Below are positions 54,209 to 64,000 of a stretch of DNA of 64,000 nt, piece by piece. The position numbers were made by a program, and so were the translations under genes. Numbering within the stretch: the stretch's first letter is position 1; each line of letters begins with the position of its first letter. This DNA is from Gluconobacter cerinus (lineage in GTDB: Bacteria > Pseudomonadota > Alphaproteobacteria > Acetobacterales > Acetobacteraceae), in contig NZ_BEWM01000001.1 in assembly GCF_002723935.1 (NCBI RefSeq), forward strand, positions 186,001 through 250,000, in the 5' to 3' direction. The notes beneath the pieces are model-generated. The model had not been told where the DNA came from, ran no database searches, and was given only the letters and a program-made list of their open reading frames with translations.

Positions 54209-57160
54209 TCAGAAGTTCACGCCTGCCTGCAGGAAGACGTAACGTCCCATGTAGAGGTTGCCGTACAGCGCGGCTGCACTGTTATCCGTTGCGCTGGCAA
54301 CAAACGGCGGCTTCTTGTCGAGAAGGTTGTTCACACCACCTTCGAAGTTCCAGCTCTTCCAGCGATAGGACACCGTCACATCATGAGAGAAGATACCCGG
54401 GGTGCTGGTACGGCCATAACCGTTGGCACGCTTCAGATCTGTCGTACCGTCGTTCCAGACCATGCCGCCCATGTACTGCATCATGTACGTCACGCCGAAC
54501 GCACCGTGCTGCCAGCCAACCGTTGCGTAGTCACGAACGCGCGGGTTGCCGTTGCCGGTTTGATACATCATGCGACCGGCATAGTTGTACCACTGACCAC
54601 CAGCTTCGTTCTGCTGCAGGTAGCTGACGAGCTGCTGGAAGTTGTTGGACAGCGTCAGGACATCGTGCTGCGTGACACGGATACGGTAGTCGAGGTCGAA
54701 GTCGATACCGCTCGTCTTCAGACCGCCAATGTTGTCATACATGGACGTCACAGCATTCAGCTGCCCGGTGCTTGCAACACGGGTAATACGATCACAGTAA
54801 GACGTGTTCGTGCCCGTATAGCACTGGTCCATGATGTACTGGCTGCTCAGGTACGTGATCATGTTCTTGAGCGTGTAGTGCCAGTATTCAACGGACGCAG
54901 ACAGACCCGGGATCCAGCGCGGCGTGATCACCGTACCGATCGTGTAGGTCCGGCCCGTTTCAGGACGCAGCTTCGCGTTACCGCCATACAGCGTCGGTGC
55001 CTGTCCAGAGAAGTTGGACGAGAACGTGCTGCTGTTAATGCCCTGACGTGCACAGTTAGCTGCTACGACAGGAGACTGCGCACCGTAGGATGCGGCCTGC
55101 ACGGAATCACACGGATCGGTCGCTGAAGCGTAACCCAGGGACTGACCACCATACAGCTCATACACGTTTGGCTGACGATAGGACGTGCCGAGTGTTGCGC
55201 GGAAGCGGATGTCCTGAATCGGTGCCCAGTTGATGGAGACCTTCCAGTTCTTCGTGCCACCAAACGTATTGTAGGCAGAGTAACGACCCTGACCGTCAAT
55301 CGTCAGATCCTTGGCAAGGAAAGCGTTATGCAGCAGCGTTGCCTTGCCTTCGATGTAGCCTTCGGAAACATTGAAGCCACCGCCGGTGTAAGACGCAGAG
55401 TTCGTCAGCGTCTGGCCAGCTTCAACCAGTGCATCCGGGTGATAGGCAAGCTGCTCACCACGGTGTTCCATACCGAGCGCAAGACCCAGGTCGCCACCGT
55501 TGTTCCATGGCATATGAACAACATGGTTGTTGTTGATACGCAGGTTCAGGTCACGAAGCTGGTAGTAATAGTGATCATGCGACGTGTAGTTGGAATAAGC
55601 TGCAGCTTCCGGTGAAAGCTTGCCGAACGGGTTCGACAGAACGCAACCTGCAGCAGCATTACAAACAGACGGATTGTAGCTCAACGTGCTGTTGGAATCA
55701 CCCGGGGTGTCCTGCTGCAAGCCGTATGTCTGCAGAAGCTTGGCGTAGTTACCGACGCCAGACGTCTGGGACATGACCTGGTTCCAGCCGTAGGTGTAGG
55801 ACAGATCGTAGTTCCAGCCGTGGGTGATTTCACCCTTCACACCAGCGATACCCGTATAAGTATCGGTGGCCGTTTCGCTGCGGCGGTTGCCCCACTCACC
55901 CATACGCTTGGACATGTAGGCGTCTTCACCCAGCGTATTTCCAGGATAGTTCTCCGGAACATACAGCGCGGTCGGCAGCGTGGAAGGATAGATACTGCCA
56001 GCAACGGGGATCGGCGCCATCGTCGTGGACGAATTACGATGGGCGTAGTTGAAGTTCAGGTACGGCGTGAAGTGACGGTTGATGTCATAGTGAGCATCAA
56101 ACGACAGCGTCCCGTTCGTCAGGGAGTTCGTCAGGTTCTGGTCAGCACCATAGTTGTAACGATCAGCCTTCGTGTAGGAGTGCAGAGCGCCACTCTCACT
56201 ACCGACATAGTTACCGGTGCTGGTCTGGAAGAGACCACCCGTCGGATAGCCCGAACCAAAGGAAAGATTGGCCGGGTTGATCGGGTCGTTACCCTGAACC
56301 GGGGTCGCCCAGGAGCGGTTTGCCTGCTTGATGCCGCTTGAGGTCATGTAAGACCCGAAGAGCGTTACGTTGCCCTTGCCATGATCGAAGTTCCAGCCCT
56401 TGTAGCCGGAGATCATGCCTGTCTGGCCGTCGCCATGATCCGTTCCGATGCCGCCACGAACCGTGAGGTTGGCGTCATTGAGGTCATGACGGAGCTTGAT
56501 GTTGATAACGCCGGAAACAGCGTCAGCACCGTACAGCTCGGAACCGCCATCCTTCAGGATTTCAATGCTGGCAACCTGATGAACGTTAATCGTGTTCATG
56601 TCGAAGCAGCTGTTGTTGCCATTGATGGCAGCACGCTTGCCGTCGACCAGAACCAGAACGCGGTTCTGTCCAAGGTTACGCAGATCCATGCAGGAGGAAC
56701 CGCCCGTACCATTGGTCTGGCTGTTCGTTGTTCCACCCGAACCCATGGACGGCAGACGCTGCAGGTAGTCACCAATCGTGGTGGCACCCGTCTGCTCAAT
56801 CTGCTTGCTGGTCACGATCTGAACCGGATTGGCATTGGAGTTGTTCGACGTGCTGAGCGCCGAACCCGTTACCACAACGTTCTCGGATCGATTGGAATCG
56901 ATGGAACGCAGAGCACGTGTATTGCTGACCGCAACAGGCGCAGCATACTGCGGAGCGGCAACCTGACGGGTTGCAGCAACCGGAGCTGTCGTTGCAGGCG
57001 TCGCAGCAGAACGCACCGGACTATGTGTCACAGTCTTGTGGCGCACATGTGAGGACGTGGTTTTAGCGTGATCGGTTGTTGCGGCCTGTGCCGCGCCTGA
57101 CAGCGCACCCACACCCATAACCGACGCGCAAAGTAGCATATTGCGACGCGATACGATCAT
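54209..57160 (-). CDS. TonB-dependent outer-membrane receptor
   Basis: 983 residues. N-terminal signal MIVSRRNMLLCASVMG...AQA contains a twin-arginine-like SRRNML pattern, uncommon for a beta-barrel. Then an Ala/Thr/Pro-rich linker (27-95), a TonB box-like SENVVVTGSAL, the plug domain (about 100-230, with DLRNLGQNRVLVLVDGKR and GADAVSGVINI) and a 22-strand barrel ending in the C-terminal signature YVFLQAGVNF. Six or more cysteines in plug and barrel suggest disulfides. The ligand is unknown; no transport partner is adjacent. The start has an AAGGA at a long distance, just after a hairpin. Confidence 0.92.
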   Translation of the reverse strand: MIVSRRNMLLCASVMGVGALSGAAQAATTDHAKTTSSHVRHKTVTHSPVRSAATPATTAPVAATRQVAAPQYAAPVAVSNTRALRSIDSNRSENVVVTGSALSTSNNSNANPVQIVTSKQIEQTGATTIGDYLQRLPSMGSGGTTNSQTNGTGGSSCMDLRNLGQNRVLVLVDGKRAAINGNNSCFDMNTINVHQVASIEILKDGGSELYGADAVSGVINIKLRHDLNDANLTVRGGIGTDHGDGQTGMISGYKGWNFDHGKGNVTLFGSYMTSSGIKQANRSWATPVQGNDPINPANLSFGSGYPTGGLFQTSTGNYVGSESGALHSYTKADRYNYGADQNLTNSLTNGTLSFDAHYDINRHFTPYLNFNYAHRNSSTTMAPIPVAGSIYPSTLPTALYVPENYPGNTLGEDAYMSKRMGEWGNRRSETATDTYTGIAGVKGEITHGWNYDLSYTYGWNQVMSQTSGVGNYAKLLQTYGLQQDTPGDSNSTLSYNPSVCNAAAGCVLSNPFGKLSPEAAAYSNYTSHDHYYYQLRDLNLRINNNHVVHMPWNNGGDLGLALGMEHRGEQLAYHPDALVEAGQTLTNSASYTGGGFNVSEGYIEGKATLLHNAFLAKDLTIDGQGRYSAYNTFGGTKNWKVSINWAPIQDIRFRATLGTSYRQPNVYELYGGQSLGYASATDPCDSVQAASYGAQSPVVAANCARQGINSSTFSSNFSGQAPTLYGGNAKLRPETGRTYTIGTVITPRWIPGLSASVEYWHYTLKNMITYLSSQYIMDQCYTGTNTSYCDRITRVASTGQLNAVTSMYDNIGGLKTSGIDFDLDYRIRVTQHDVLTLSNNFQQLVSYLQQNEAGGQWYNYAGRMMYQTGNGNPRVRDYATVGWQHGAFGVTYMMQYMGGMVWNDGTTDLKRANGYGRTSTPGIFSHDVTVSYRWKSWNFEGGVNNLLDKKPPFVASATDNSAAALYGNLYMGRYVFLQAGVNF

Positions 57161-57172
57161 AATAAGACGAAA

Positions 57173-57201
57173 TCCTTCTAAAGGCAGTGACGTCCTTTAG
57201 A
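57173..57201 (-). promoter_or_regulatory. Leader hairpin next to the TonB-receptor ribosome binding site
   Basis: TCTAAAGG (57177-57184) and CCTTTAGA (57194-57201) pair perfectly around a nine-base loop. On the mRNA the 3' arm ends exactly in the AGAAGGA ribosome binding site, so folding could limit access. No iron-box match was found. Confidence 0.45.
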
Positions 57202-57318
57202 CATTTCATTGCGAAAGTGTCACCCCAACTTCCAGCGAGTACGATCGCTCCGTGATGGTTTTGTGACAAGCGTTGCATAAGGGTCACATATGTGTCGGAC
57301 GCATATCAAAACAAGTCA

Positions 57319-57358
57319 AAAAAAAGCCGCCCCACCCTGAGGTGAGACGGCTTTTTTG
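57319..57358 (-). terminator. Intrinsic terminator after groEL
   Basis: Read leftward, AAAAGCCGTCTCACC-type stem pairs with GGTGGGGCGGCTTTT, with small mismatches, followed by eight T. A second perfect hairpin, ATTCCCCAG/CTGGGGAAT (57373-57399), lies between it and the groEL stop. Confidence 0.8.
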
Positions 57359-57412
57359 TAATTATTCGACATATTCCCCAGCTTTTAAAACTGGGGAATC
57401 TGAAGCGTTGGA

Positions 57413-59074
<1,662 letters not shown>

Positions 59075-59101
59075 TTAACGAGAGGAAACGGGGACGGCTT
59101 T

Positions 59102-59392
59102 TCAGCCGATCACACCCATGATGTCGCTCTCTTTCATGATCAGCAGTTCTTCACCGTTGATCTTCACCTCGGTGCCGGACCACTTGCCGAACAGCACCTT
59201 GTCGCCTGCCTTGACGTCGAGAGCCACGATCTGGCCCTGCTCGTTCCGGGCGCCCGGGCCTACGGAAACGATCTCGCCTTCGGTCGGCTTGTCCTTGGCG
59301 GTGTCAGGGATGATGATGCCGCCAGCGGTCTTTTCTTCACCGGTCAGGCGACGGACTACAACGCGGTCATGCAGGGGACGAAATGTCGTCAT
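59102..59392 (-). CDS. groES: Co-chaperonin GroES
   Basis: 96 residues. [16 protein letters not shown] start, mobile loop [12 protein letters not shown] and the roof loop; forms the heptameric lid of GroEL. ATG 59392 has GGAG six bases upstream; the four extra codons in the open frame (MERS) are unlikely to be used. Confidence 0.97.
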   Translation of the reverse strand: MTTFRPLHDRVVVRRLTGEEKTAGGIIIPDTAKDKPTEGEIVSVGPGARNEQGQIVALDVKAGDKVLFGKWSGTEVKINGEELLIMKESDIMGVIG

Positions 59393-59467
59393 GGATCGCT
59401 CCATTTTAGGCCGTGCCCTTCTACAAAGCGACGCGGCCGGGTTACGCGCTCAATTACTGCAGCGCAG

Positions 59468-59494
59468 TTGGCACTCCCATATCGAGAGTGCCAA
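59468..59494. promoter_or_regulatory. CIRCE element (HrcA operator) of groESL
   Basis: TTGGCACTC-N9-GAGTGCCAA, a perfect inverted repeat matching the CIRCE consensus (TTAGCACTC-N9-GAGTGCTAA) except for one base in each arm. It lies about 75 bases upstream of groES, directly after the promoter, so HrcA would repress groESL until heat shock. The hrcA gene is not in the window. Confidence 0.92.
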
Positions 59495-59496
59495 GA

Positions 59497-59525
59497 GAGG
59501 TAGTGCCGCCACCCGTTTTCGTCAA
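59497..59525 (-). promoter_or_regulatory. groESL promoter
   Basis: Leftward -35 TTGACG (59525-59520) and -10 TACCTC (59502-59497) separated by 17 bases, immediately upstream of CIRCE. The -35 overlaps the end of the DUF4169 gene. It resembles a housekeeping-sigma promoter; an additional RpoH promoter was not found. Confidence 0.6.
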
Positions 59526-59716
59526 GAACCATCGCCCTCGGCAGAAAAAATTTTCTTTCCGTCCAACAGGGCCTTGGAACGCCTTTTCTCCAGCATATCC
59601 GCCATTTTCTGACCTTTCGTCCGGCCATAAAGACGACGATTGGTCTCAGCTTCCTTCGCATCCTCTACGGACTTGCGGCGTTTGCGTTCCCGACGGAGAT
59701 TGATGACGTCGCTCAT
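59522..59716 (-). CDS. DUF4169 small basic protein
   Basis: 64 residues, MSDVINLRRERKRRKSV..., almost entirely charged helix rich in Arg and Lys. The pattern DVINLRRxRKRR and NRRLYGRTKGQK fits DUF4169, a small alphaproteobacterial family without known function. It is just upstream of groESL and read in the same direction. Confidence 0.8.
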   Translation of the reverse strand: MSDVINLRRERKRRKSVEDAKEAETNRRLYGRTKGQKMADMLEKRRSKALLDGKKIFSAEGDGS

Positions 59717-59797
59717 GGCATCTGCCTTTCCGGCGTTACAGAGACTGGACAGAAATCAATGGACCACAAGCATTCCCAAGAAAAGACCGAGGGCCAC

Positions 59798-60472
59798 ATG
59801 ATCCGCCTCACGGCGGCAGACGGCCATGAATTCGAGGCATGGGAGACGGGCTCCCCCGAGTCCACACGCTCCATTGTCGTCGTGCAGGAAATTTTTGGCC
59901 TGACCGGGCACATCAGGGACGTCTGCTCTGATCTGGCTCAGCAGGGCTTCCATGTTCTCGCACCTGCCCTCTTTGACCGCGTCAAACCCCATACGGTTCT
60001 GGCGTACAACGAGGCTGGCCTGAAGGAAGGGCTGGAATTTCGAAGTGGAATTTCGCCACATCTGATCCAGCAGGATCTGGAAGCTTGCGCCCAAAAACTG
60101 AGACAGGACGATGATCACCGTCCAGTCGGGATTATCGGCTTCTGCTGGGGCGGCCTCATCGCGTGGCTTGCGGCAACACGCACGCACCACTTTAATGCCG
60201 CCGTGGGATGGTATGGTGGCGGCATTGCCAACCATTGTGACACAGCGCCGCACTGCCCGACGCAGCTCCATTTCGGCGGAGAAGATGCGTCTATTCCGCC
60301 AGGTGACGTTCAGAAAATTCGCGCAAGTCGGCCGGAAGTCGAGGTCTTCCTCTATGATCAGGCCGGACATGGCTTCGGATGCCCAGAACGTTCCAGCTTC
60401 AATCAGGACGCCCGTGATCTGGCCTGGAGCCGGAGCGTCGCGTTTCTGAAGCATCACATCAAGCGTGGGTGA
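59798..60472 (+). CDS. Dienelactone hydrolase family protein
   Basis: About 224 residues, alpha/beta hydrolase of the DLH family. Triad: Cys116 in GFCWGG, Asp163 in GGEDASIP, His191 in AGHGFGC; EIFGL near residue 31 carries the conserved Glu. Real dienelactone hydrolases serve chlorocatechol breakdown, but most relatives have unknown ester substrates, and no aromatic pathway is nearby. The frame is open from ATG 59759; ATG 59798 has GAGGG close upstream and matches the domain start. The end overlaps the region just before the SDR start. Confidence 0.87.
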   Translation: MIRLTAADGHEFEAWETGSPESTRSIVVVQEIFGLTGHIRDVCSDLAQQGFHVLAPALFDRVKPHTVLAYNEAGLKEGLEFRSGISPHLIQQDLEACAQKLRQDDDHRPVGIIGFCWGGLIAWLAATRTHHFNAAVGWYGGGIANHCDTAPHCPTQLHFGGEDASIPPGDVQKIRASRPEVEVFLYDQAGHGFGCPERSSFNQDARDLAWSRSVAFLKHHIKRG

Positions 60473-60480
60473 GGCCTGAC

Positions 60481-61221
60481 ATGGAAGGCATTGCAGGAAA
60501 AATTGTTCTCATTACAGGCGGCAGCAGCGGCCTCGGTGAAGCAACCGCACGTTATCTCGCAGCACGAGGGGCTTACGTTGCTATCGCCGCCCGACGTCGG
60601 GACCGGCTGGACGAAATTGTCTCGGAACTCGAAGCACTTGGCCAGACTGCACGGGCCTACACACTGGATGTCACGAACCGCCAGAACGTTGCTGAGGTTG
60701 TAAAAGCCGTTGAGCAGGACTTCGGACGTCTTGATGTCCTCGTGAACAATGCCGGGCTGATGGCGATTGCCCCCATGAAACGACTGATGGTCGACGAGTG
60801 GGACCGAATGATCGACATCAACATCAAGGGCGTTCTGTACGGCATTGCCGCAGCGCTGCCGATCTTTGAACGTCAGAAATCGGGACATGTCATTAACCTG
60901 TCCTCGGTTGCCGGGATCAAGGTCTTCGCCCCTGGAGGCAGCGTCTATTCAGGAACGAAGTTTGCCGTGCGGGCCATTAGCGATGGCCTCCGGCAGGAGG
61001 CTGGCAACGCGTTTCGCGTTACATCCATCGAGCCCGGCGCAGTGGAAAGCGAACTCAAAACGGGCAGCGGCGACAGTGAAAGTCGTCAGCATGTTGAAGC
61101 GTTCTACAAGATTGCAATTCCGGCGGAATCCGTGGCGAGGGCCATCGCTTTCGCCATCTCACAACCTGACGACGTGGACATCAACGAGATTGTCCTGCGC
61201 CCAACCCTTCAGGAGTTCTGA
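60481..61221 (+). CDS. Short-chain dehydrogenase/reductase
   Basis: About 246 residues of the classical SDR family. NAD(P) motif TGGSSGLGE (12-20), NNAG, Ser in INLSSVAG, and the catalytic YSGTK. It resembles the YdfG/clavaldehyde-type oxidoreductases, with unknown substrate; an Arg-rich AARRRDRL after strand 2 favours NADP. The frame extends to GTG 60469, which overlaps the DLH stop; ATG 60481 with GTGAGG upstream is preferred. Confidence 0.9.
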   Translation: MEGIAGKIVLITGGSSGLGEATARYLAARGAYVAIAARRRDRLDEIVSELEALGQTARAYTLDVTNRQNVAEVVKAVEQDFGRLDVLVNNAGLMAIAPMKRLMVDEWDRMIDINIKGVLYGIAAALPIFERQKSGHVINLSSVAGIKVFAPGGSVYSGTKFAVRAISDGLRQEAGNAFRVTSIEPGAVESELKTGSGDSESRQHVEAFYKIAIPAESVARAIAFAISQPDDVDINEIVLRPTLQEF

Positions 61222-61223
61222 TC

Positions 61224-61610
61224 ATGAGCAACAACCCACTCGAAGCAGATCCAAAACGTGACGCAGCAATCCGCCGCGAGGCCAAGTTGCTCTGGGAAGC
61301 CGATGGAAAGCCGGACGGTGGCCCTGAAGCCTATCTGGACAAAGCGACGGACCTGATTTCCATCAAGGGCGTTCCCGAAGGCACACCTGTTGAGGATCTT
61401 CCACCGCCAGAGTTGGCGGATGTTCAGATCGAAGATCCCCGCTTACAGGAGAATCTTGGGGAATTCCCAGAGCGCAGCACGGACCAGGGCGATCACCGCC
61501 ATTTTCCCGTCGCGGATCGAAAAGAAGAACGCGAGCTGCTGGATGATCCCAGCACCGACGCCGGTCAGCCGGGCTACGCTCAAATCGACGAGAAGCAGGA
61601 AGGGCACTGA
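61224..61610 (+). CDS. Acidic protein with DUF2934-like N-terminus
   Basis: 128 residues, highly acidic and likely disordered. Residues 10-45 (DAAIRREAKLLWEADGKPDGG) resemble the short helical DUF2934 motif found in many proteobacterial proteins. The rest has no recognised domain. It follows the SDR gene by two bases, so it is in the same operon. Function unknown. Confidence 0.65.
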   Translation: MSNNPLEADPKRDAAIRREAKLLWEADGKPDGGPEAYLDKATDLISIKGVPEGTPVEDLPPPELADVQIEDPRLQENLGEFPERSTDQGDHRHFPVADRKEERELLDDPSTDAGQPGYAQIDEKQEGH

Positions 61611-61644
61611 TTGCCCTTCTGCCGCCCGTTTTTACGCGGGCGGC
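61600..61644. terminator. Pair of hairpins between converging genes
   Basis: AAGGGCA/TGCCCTT (61600-61618) followed by GCCGCCCG/CGGGCGGC (61621-61644, perfect 8 bp). A run of five T sits in the second loop rather than after it, so termination is plausible but not canonical; the second hairpin lies between the rightward acidic-protein gene and leftward mtnP. Confidence 0.5.
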
Positions 61645-61652
61645 AAGCCATT

Positions 61653-62543
61653 TCAGGCTTTGTTCAGAACGCGACCTGCAACGGCATCCAGCTTGGCAAC
61701 AAGCGCCGGATCGCGTTTCTCGGGTGCGGTGATAATCGCAAAGTCGAGCGCACGCTCGGCGGAAAGGTCCAGAGGGCGCTTCTGACCCAGAACTGGGATC
61801 ACAGCCTTCACGAGACGGCGGGCATTATCCGCATTCCCCTTCATGACCTTCACCACACCTTCAACCGTTACGCTGTCATGCTCCGTGTGCCAGCAGTCAT
61901 AATCCGTGACCATGGCTACCGTTGCGTAGGTCATCTCGGCTTCACGGGCGAGCTTGGCTTCCGGCATGTTGGTCATGCCAACAACCGAACAACCCCATGA
62001 CCGATAGAGCTCGCTCTCGGCACGCGTCGAGAACTGCGGCCCTTCCATGACGATATAGGTTCCACCACGCGTCACCGGAATATCAAGCTTGCGGGACTCC
62101 GCTTCCAGCACATCCAGCAGACGAGCGGACACCGGGTCCGCCATGCCGACATGCGCCACACATCCCGTCTCAAAGAAGCTTTTCTCGCGCGCGAAACTGC
62201 GATCAATGAACTGATCGACAAGCACAAAACGGCCCGGCGGCAATTCTTCCTTTAAAGAGCCCACAGCTGAAAGAGACAGAATATCCGTCACGCCTGAGCG
62301 CTTGAGAGCATCAATATTTGCGCGGAAATTCAGCCGTGAGGGCGGGATCGGATGACCACGACCATGACGGGGCAGGAAGACGCACTTGATGCCTTCAAAC
62401 GTTCCGAAAAGGAGCTCGTCAGAGGTTTCGCCCCACGGCGTTTCAACCCGACGCCATTCCTTGTTTTCTAGACCGTCAATATCATAGAGGCCGGAGCCAC
62501 CAATAACGCCGATAACCGGCTGAATTTCTGTTTCCGAAGACAT
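61653..62543 (-). CDS. mtnP: S-methyl-5'-thioadenosine phosphorylase
   Basis: 296 residues, the usual length. Splits MTA, a by-product of polyamine synthesis, into adenine and 5-methylthioribose-1-phosphate for methionine salvage. Motifs: VIGVIGGSGLYDI (phosphate loop), LPRHGRGHPIPPS, LSLSAVGSLKEELPPG, YIVMEGPQFSTRAES and GMTNMPEAKLAREAEM. Divergent from hemF across a 257-base gap in which no gene or clear promoter was found. Confidence 0.94.
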   Translation of the reverse strand: MSSETEIQPVIGVIGGSGLYDIDGLENKEWRRVETPWGETSDELLFGTFEGIKCVFLPRHGRGHPIPPSRLNFRANIDALKRSGVTDILSLSAVGSLKEELPPGRFVLVDQFIDRSFAREKSFFETGCVAHVGMADPVSARLLDVLEAESRKLDIPVTRGGTYIVMEGPQFSTRAESELYRSWGCSVVGMTNMPEAKLAREAEMTYATVAMVTDYDCWHTEHDSVTVEGVVKVMKGNADNARRLVKAVIPVLGQKRPLDLSAERALDFAIITAPEKRDPALVAKLDAVAGRVLNKA

Positions 62544-62800
62544 GGTTGTTCAGTCCGCCCCTGATGAACATGTTTGAGGACCGTTCAGGAACACGAGACG
62601 GAAGATTGGCGCAAGCCTCCGCTGATCCATGTCCAAAAAAAATCACGCAGGCATTTACGAAGCGGCAAGATGCTCTCTGCCATCATCGCGCCACAGAGCG
62701 ACAGCAGACATGCAGCCAGCCAACTGTTCGTCTTGAGCGCAATTTGCTAGGACACTCCGCGTAACAAGAATTCGTCCTTAGGATGGTAGGGGAGAGAAAA

Positions 62801-63718
62801 ATGGACCAGATCAGCCCCGTTTTTGCTGAACTCGTTCGCCCGGATGTGCCTCATGACACTTTGAAGCGTGAGGCGAAGGCCTGGTTTGAATCTCTCCGGG
62901 ACCGGATTTGCGCGTCTTATGAGAAACTTGAAGACGAAGCCGCCGAAGGCAATTCTCAGGTCCTGCGAGATCGCACGCAACCGGGACGCTTCGTTCGCAC
63001 GGCCTGGGATCGCCCCGATGGCGGCGGCGGCGTGATGTCCGTGATGCGCGGTCGCGTCTTTGAGAAGGTAGGCGTCAACGTCTCCACGGTCTGGGGCGAA
63101 TTCTCTCCCGAATTCCGCAAGAACATTCCCGGCGCATCCGAAGACCCGCGCTTCTTTGCAACGGGCGTCTCCCTTGTCGCGCACCCCTGCAATCCGCATG
63201 TCAGCGCTGCACATTTCAATACGCGCATGATCATCACGACCAAGGGCTGGTTCGGTGGCGGTGGCGATATTACGCCAATGTTCCCAGACAGTGCCGAAGC
63301 CCGCACTGACGCCGACTACTTCCACAAAATGTTTGAAGCTGCCTGTAACAAGCACGATCCGGAGCACTATCCGCGCTTTAAGGAATGGTGTGACCGGTAC
63401 TTCCACCTCCATCACCGCGACGAGCCGCGTGGCCTCGGCGGCATCTTTTACGATCAGTTCTCGACTGGAAGCCTTGAAGGTGACTTCGCCTTCACGAAAG
63501 ACGTTGGCATGGCCTTCCATGACGCCTACCCCGCAGTTGTCCGACGCCGCATGTTTAATCCGTGGACGGACGCCGACCGCGACGCCCAGCTGATCCGCCG
63601 CGGACGTTATGTAGAATTCAATCTGCTTCATGATCGTGGAACGCTGTTTGGCCTGAAGACAGGCGGCAATACCGAATCGATCCTGATGAGCATGCCTCCA
63701 GAAGTTCGCTGGCCGTGA
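62801..63718 (+). CDS. hemF: Oxygen-dependent coproporphyrinogen III oxidase
   Basis: 305 residues. Converts coproporphyrinogen III to protoporphyrinogen IX with oxygen during heme synthesis, needed for the cytochromes of the periplasmic dehydrogenases and cyo oxidase. Signatures: [29 protein letters not shown] and [23 protein letters not shown] 62801 has GGGGAGAG at good spacing; the extra six codons from 62783 are not needed. The stop overlaps the next start (TGATG). Confidence 0.96.
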   Translation: MDQISPVFAELVRPDVPHDTLKREAKAWFESLRDRICASYEKLEDEAAEGNSQVLRDRTQPGRFVRTAWDRPDGGGGVMSVMRGRVFEKVGVNVSTVWGEFSPEFRKNIPGASEDPRFFATGVSLVAHPCNPHVSAAHFNTRMIITTKGWFGGGGDITPMFPDSAEARTDADYFHKMFEAACNKHDPEHYPRFKEWCDRYFHLHHRDEPRGLGGIFYDQFSTGSLEGDFAFTKDVGMAFHDAYPAVVRRRMFNPWTDADRDAQLIRRGRYVEFNLLHDRGTLFGLKTGGNTESILMSMPPEVRWP

Positions 63719-64000
63719 TGCTCCGTTCCCCGACCCGCCGTGACTGCCTGAAAGGGCTGGCCGTGCTCGGTGCCGGAAGCGCCATGCCCTCTCTGCAGGC
63801 CCGTGCTGCGGACATGCCTGACGCACATCTGCTCCTTGGTGGAACACTGGCGTCCATCCAGGGGCAGTTCGGGGAACTCGCGGCAGGCGTTATCTCCCGC
63901 ACGCTGGGACTGGACGCCCCCCTGGAGATCACGCCGGATATCGGTCAGGACGGAGTCCGCGCTGCCAATCTTTTTGACGCCAACAGCGCGCCGGACGGAA
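63718..64000 (+). CDS. Exported protein, probably a periplasmic substrate-binding type; cut by window edge
   Basis: The first 94 residues are visible and the frame stays open to the right edge. The N-terminus TRRDCLKGLAVLGAGSA is a Tat-like signal, cleaved near ARAA. The next part (HLLLGGTLASIQGQFGELAAGVISRTLG, then ITPDIGQDGVRAANLF; shortened) recalls the start of tricarboxylate (Bug/TctC-type) binding proteins, but the match is too short to be sure. ATG 63718 shares its A with the hemF stop. Confidence 0.5.
   Translation, partial: MLRSPTRRDCLKGLAVLGAGSAMPSLQARAADMPDAHLLLGGTLASIQGQFGELAAGVISRTLGLDAPLEITPDIGQDGVRAANLFDANSAPDG

Noticed and set aside
54164..55126. 320-codon open frame antisense to the TonB receptor
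   Set aside because: The C-terminal barrel of the receptor is clearly coding on the minus strand; the antisense frame begins inside the terminator.
62544..62800. FNR/Anr-type box upstream of hemF (TTGAGCGCAATTTG)
   Set aside because: Only one half-site resembles TTGAT and the second half does not match ATCAA, so it is not supported.
62747..63847. 366-codon open frame antisense to hemF
   Set aside because: hemF on the other strand has full family signatures; the antisense frame has none.

Overview
The window looks like chromosomal DNA of an acetic acid bacterium (Acetobacteraceae, most like Gluconobacter). This is inferred from gene content and order, not from a search: a class I lysyl-tRNA synthetase, a cyoABCD quinol oxidase, HdaA-ppk-ppx next to purMN, a TIGR02302/DUF4175 protein after lysA, a SUV3-type helicase, a DUF4169 protein beside groESL, and fairly GC-rich coding sequence. 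No phage, transposase, CRISPR array or rRNA was seen. Most of the window is tightly packed core genome with many ATGA stop/start overlaps.

Layout. 0-13 kb: end of argH, lptM, then gluQ, an HNH nuclease, a CHRD protein, a secreted M81 peptidase, guaA, a lipoprotein, two identical tRNA-Arg(ACG) genes, a lone receiver protein, a secreted trypsin-like protease with cdd, then lysA and the TIGR02302 protein. 13-22 kb: a leftward phosphate-themed cluster (hdaA, ppk, ppx, CDP-diacylglycerol diphosphatase, MFS transporter, acid phosphatase) divergent from purMN. 22-30 kb: two DUF2142 membrane proteins facing each other, ndk, an ABC-F ATPase, an AI-2E/PerM protein and a MerR regulator split by an in-frame stop codon. 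30-36 kb: a sugar-nucleotide/glycan cluster (GT4 transferase, 4,6-dehydratase, aminotransferase), a MarR regulator and a leucyl aminopeptidase. 36-45 kb: SUV3-like helicase, S4 protein, ferredoxin, cyoABCD with a long structured upstream region, and a BI-1 protein. 45-54 kb: ThpR-like protein and uracil-DNA glycosylase, MarC, a shortened MprF-like protein beside lysS, and a DinG-like helicase. 54-64 kb: TonB-dependent receptor, groESL with a CIRCE site, DUF4169, dienelactone hydrolase, SDR, a DUF2934-like protein, mtnP, hemF and the start of a secreted protein.

The genes mainly serve central metabolism (arginine, lysine, purines, MTA salvage, heme), polyphosphate and phospholipid turnover, aerobic respiration, proteostasis and envelope building. 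The least explained signals are a possible four-way-junction RNA upstream of cyoA, the interrupted MerR gene with its palindromic upstream region, a hairpin that covers the ribosome binding site of the MFS gene, a ThpR homologue with both catalytic motifs altered, and an MprF-like protein that lacks its last catalytic part although it sits beside lysS.
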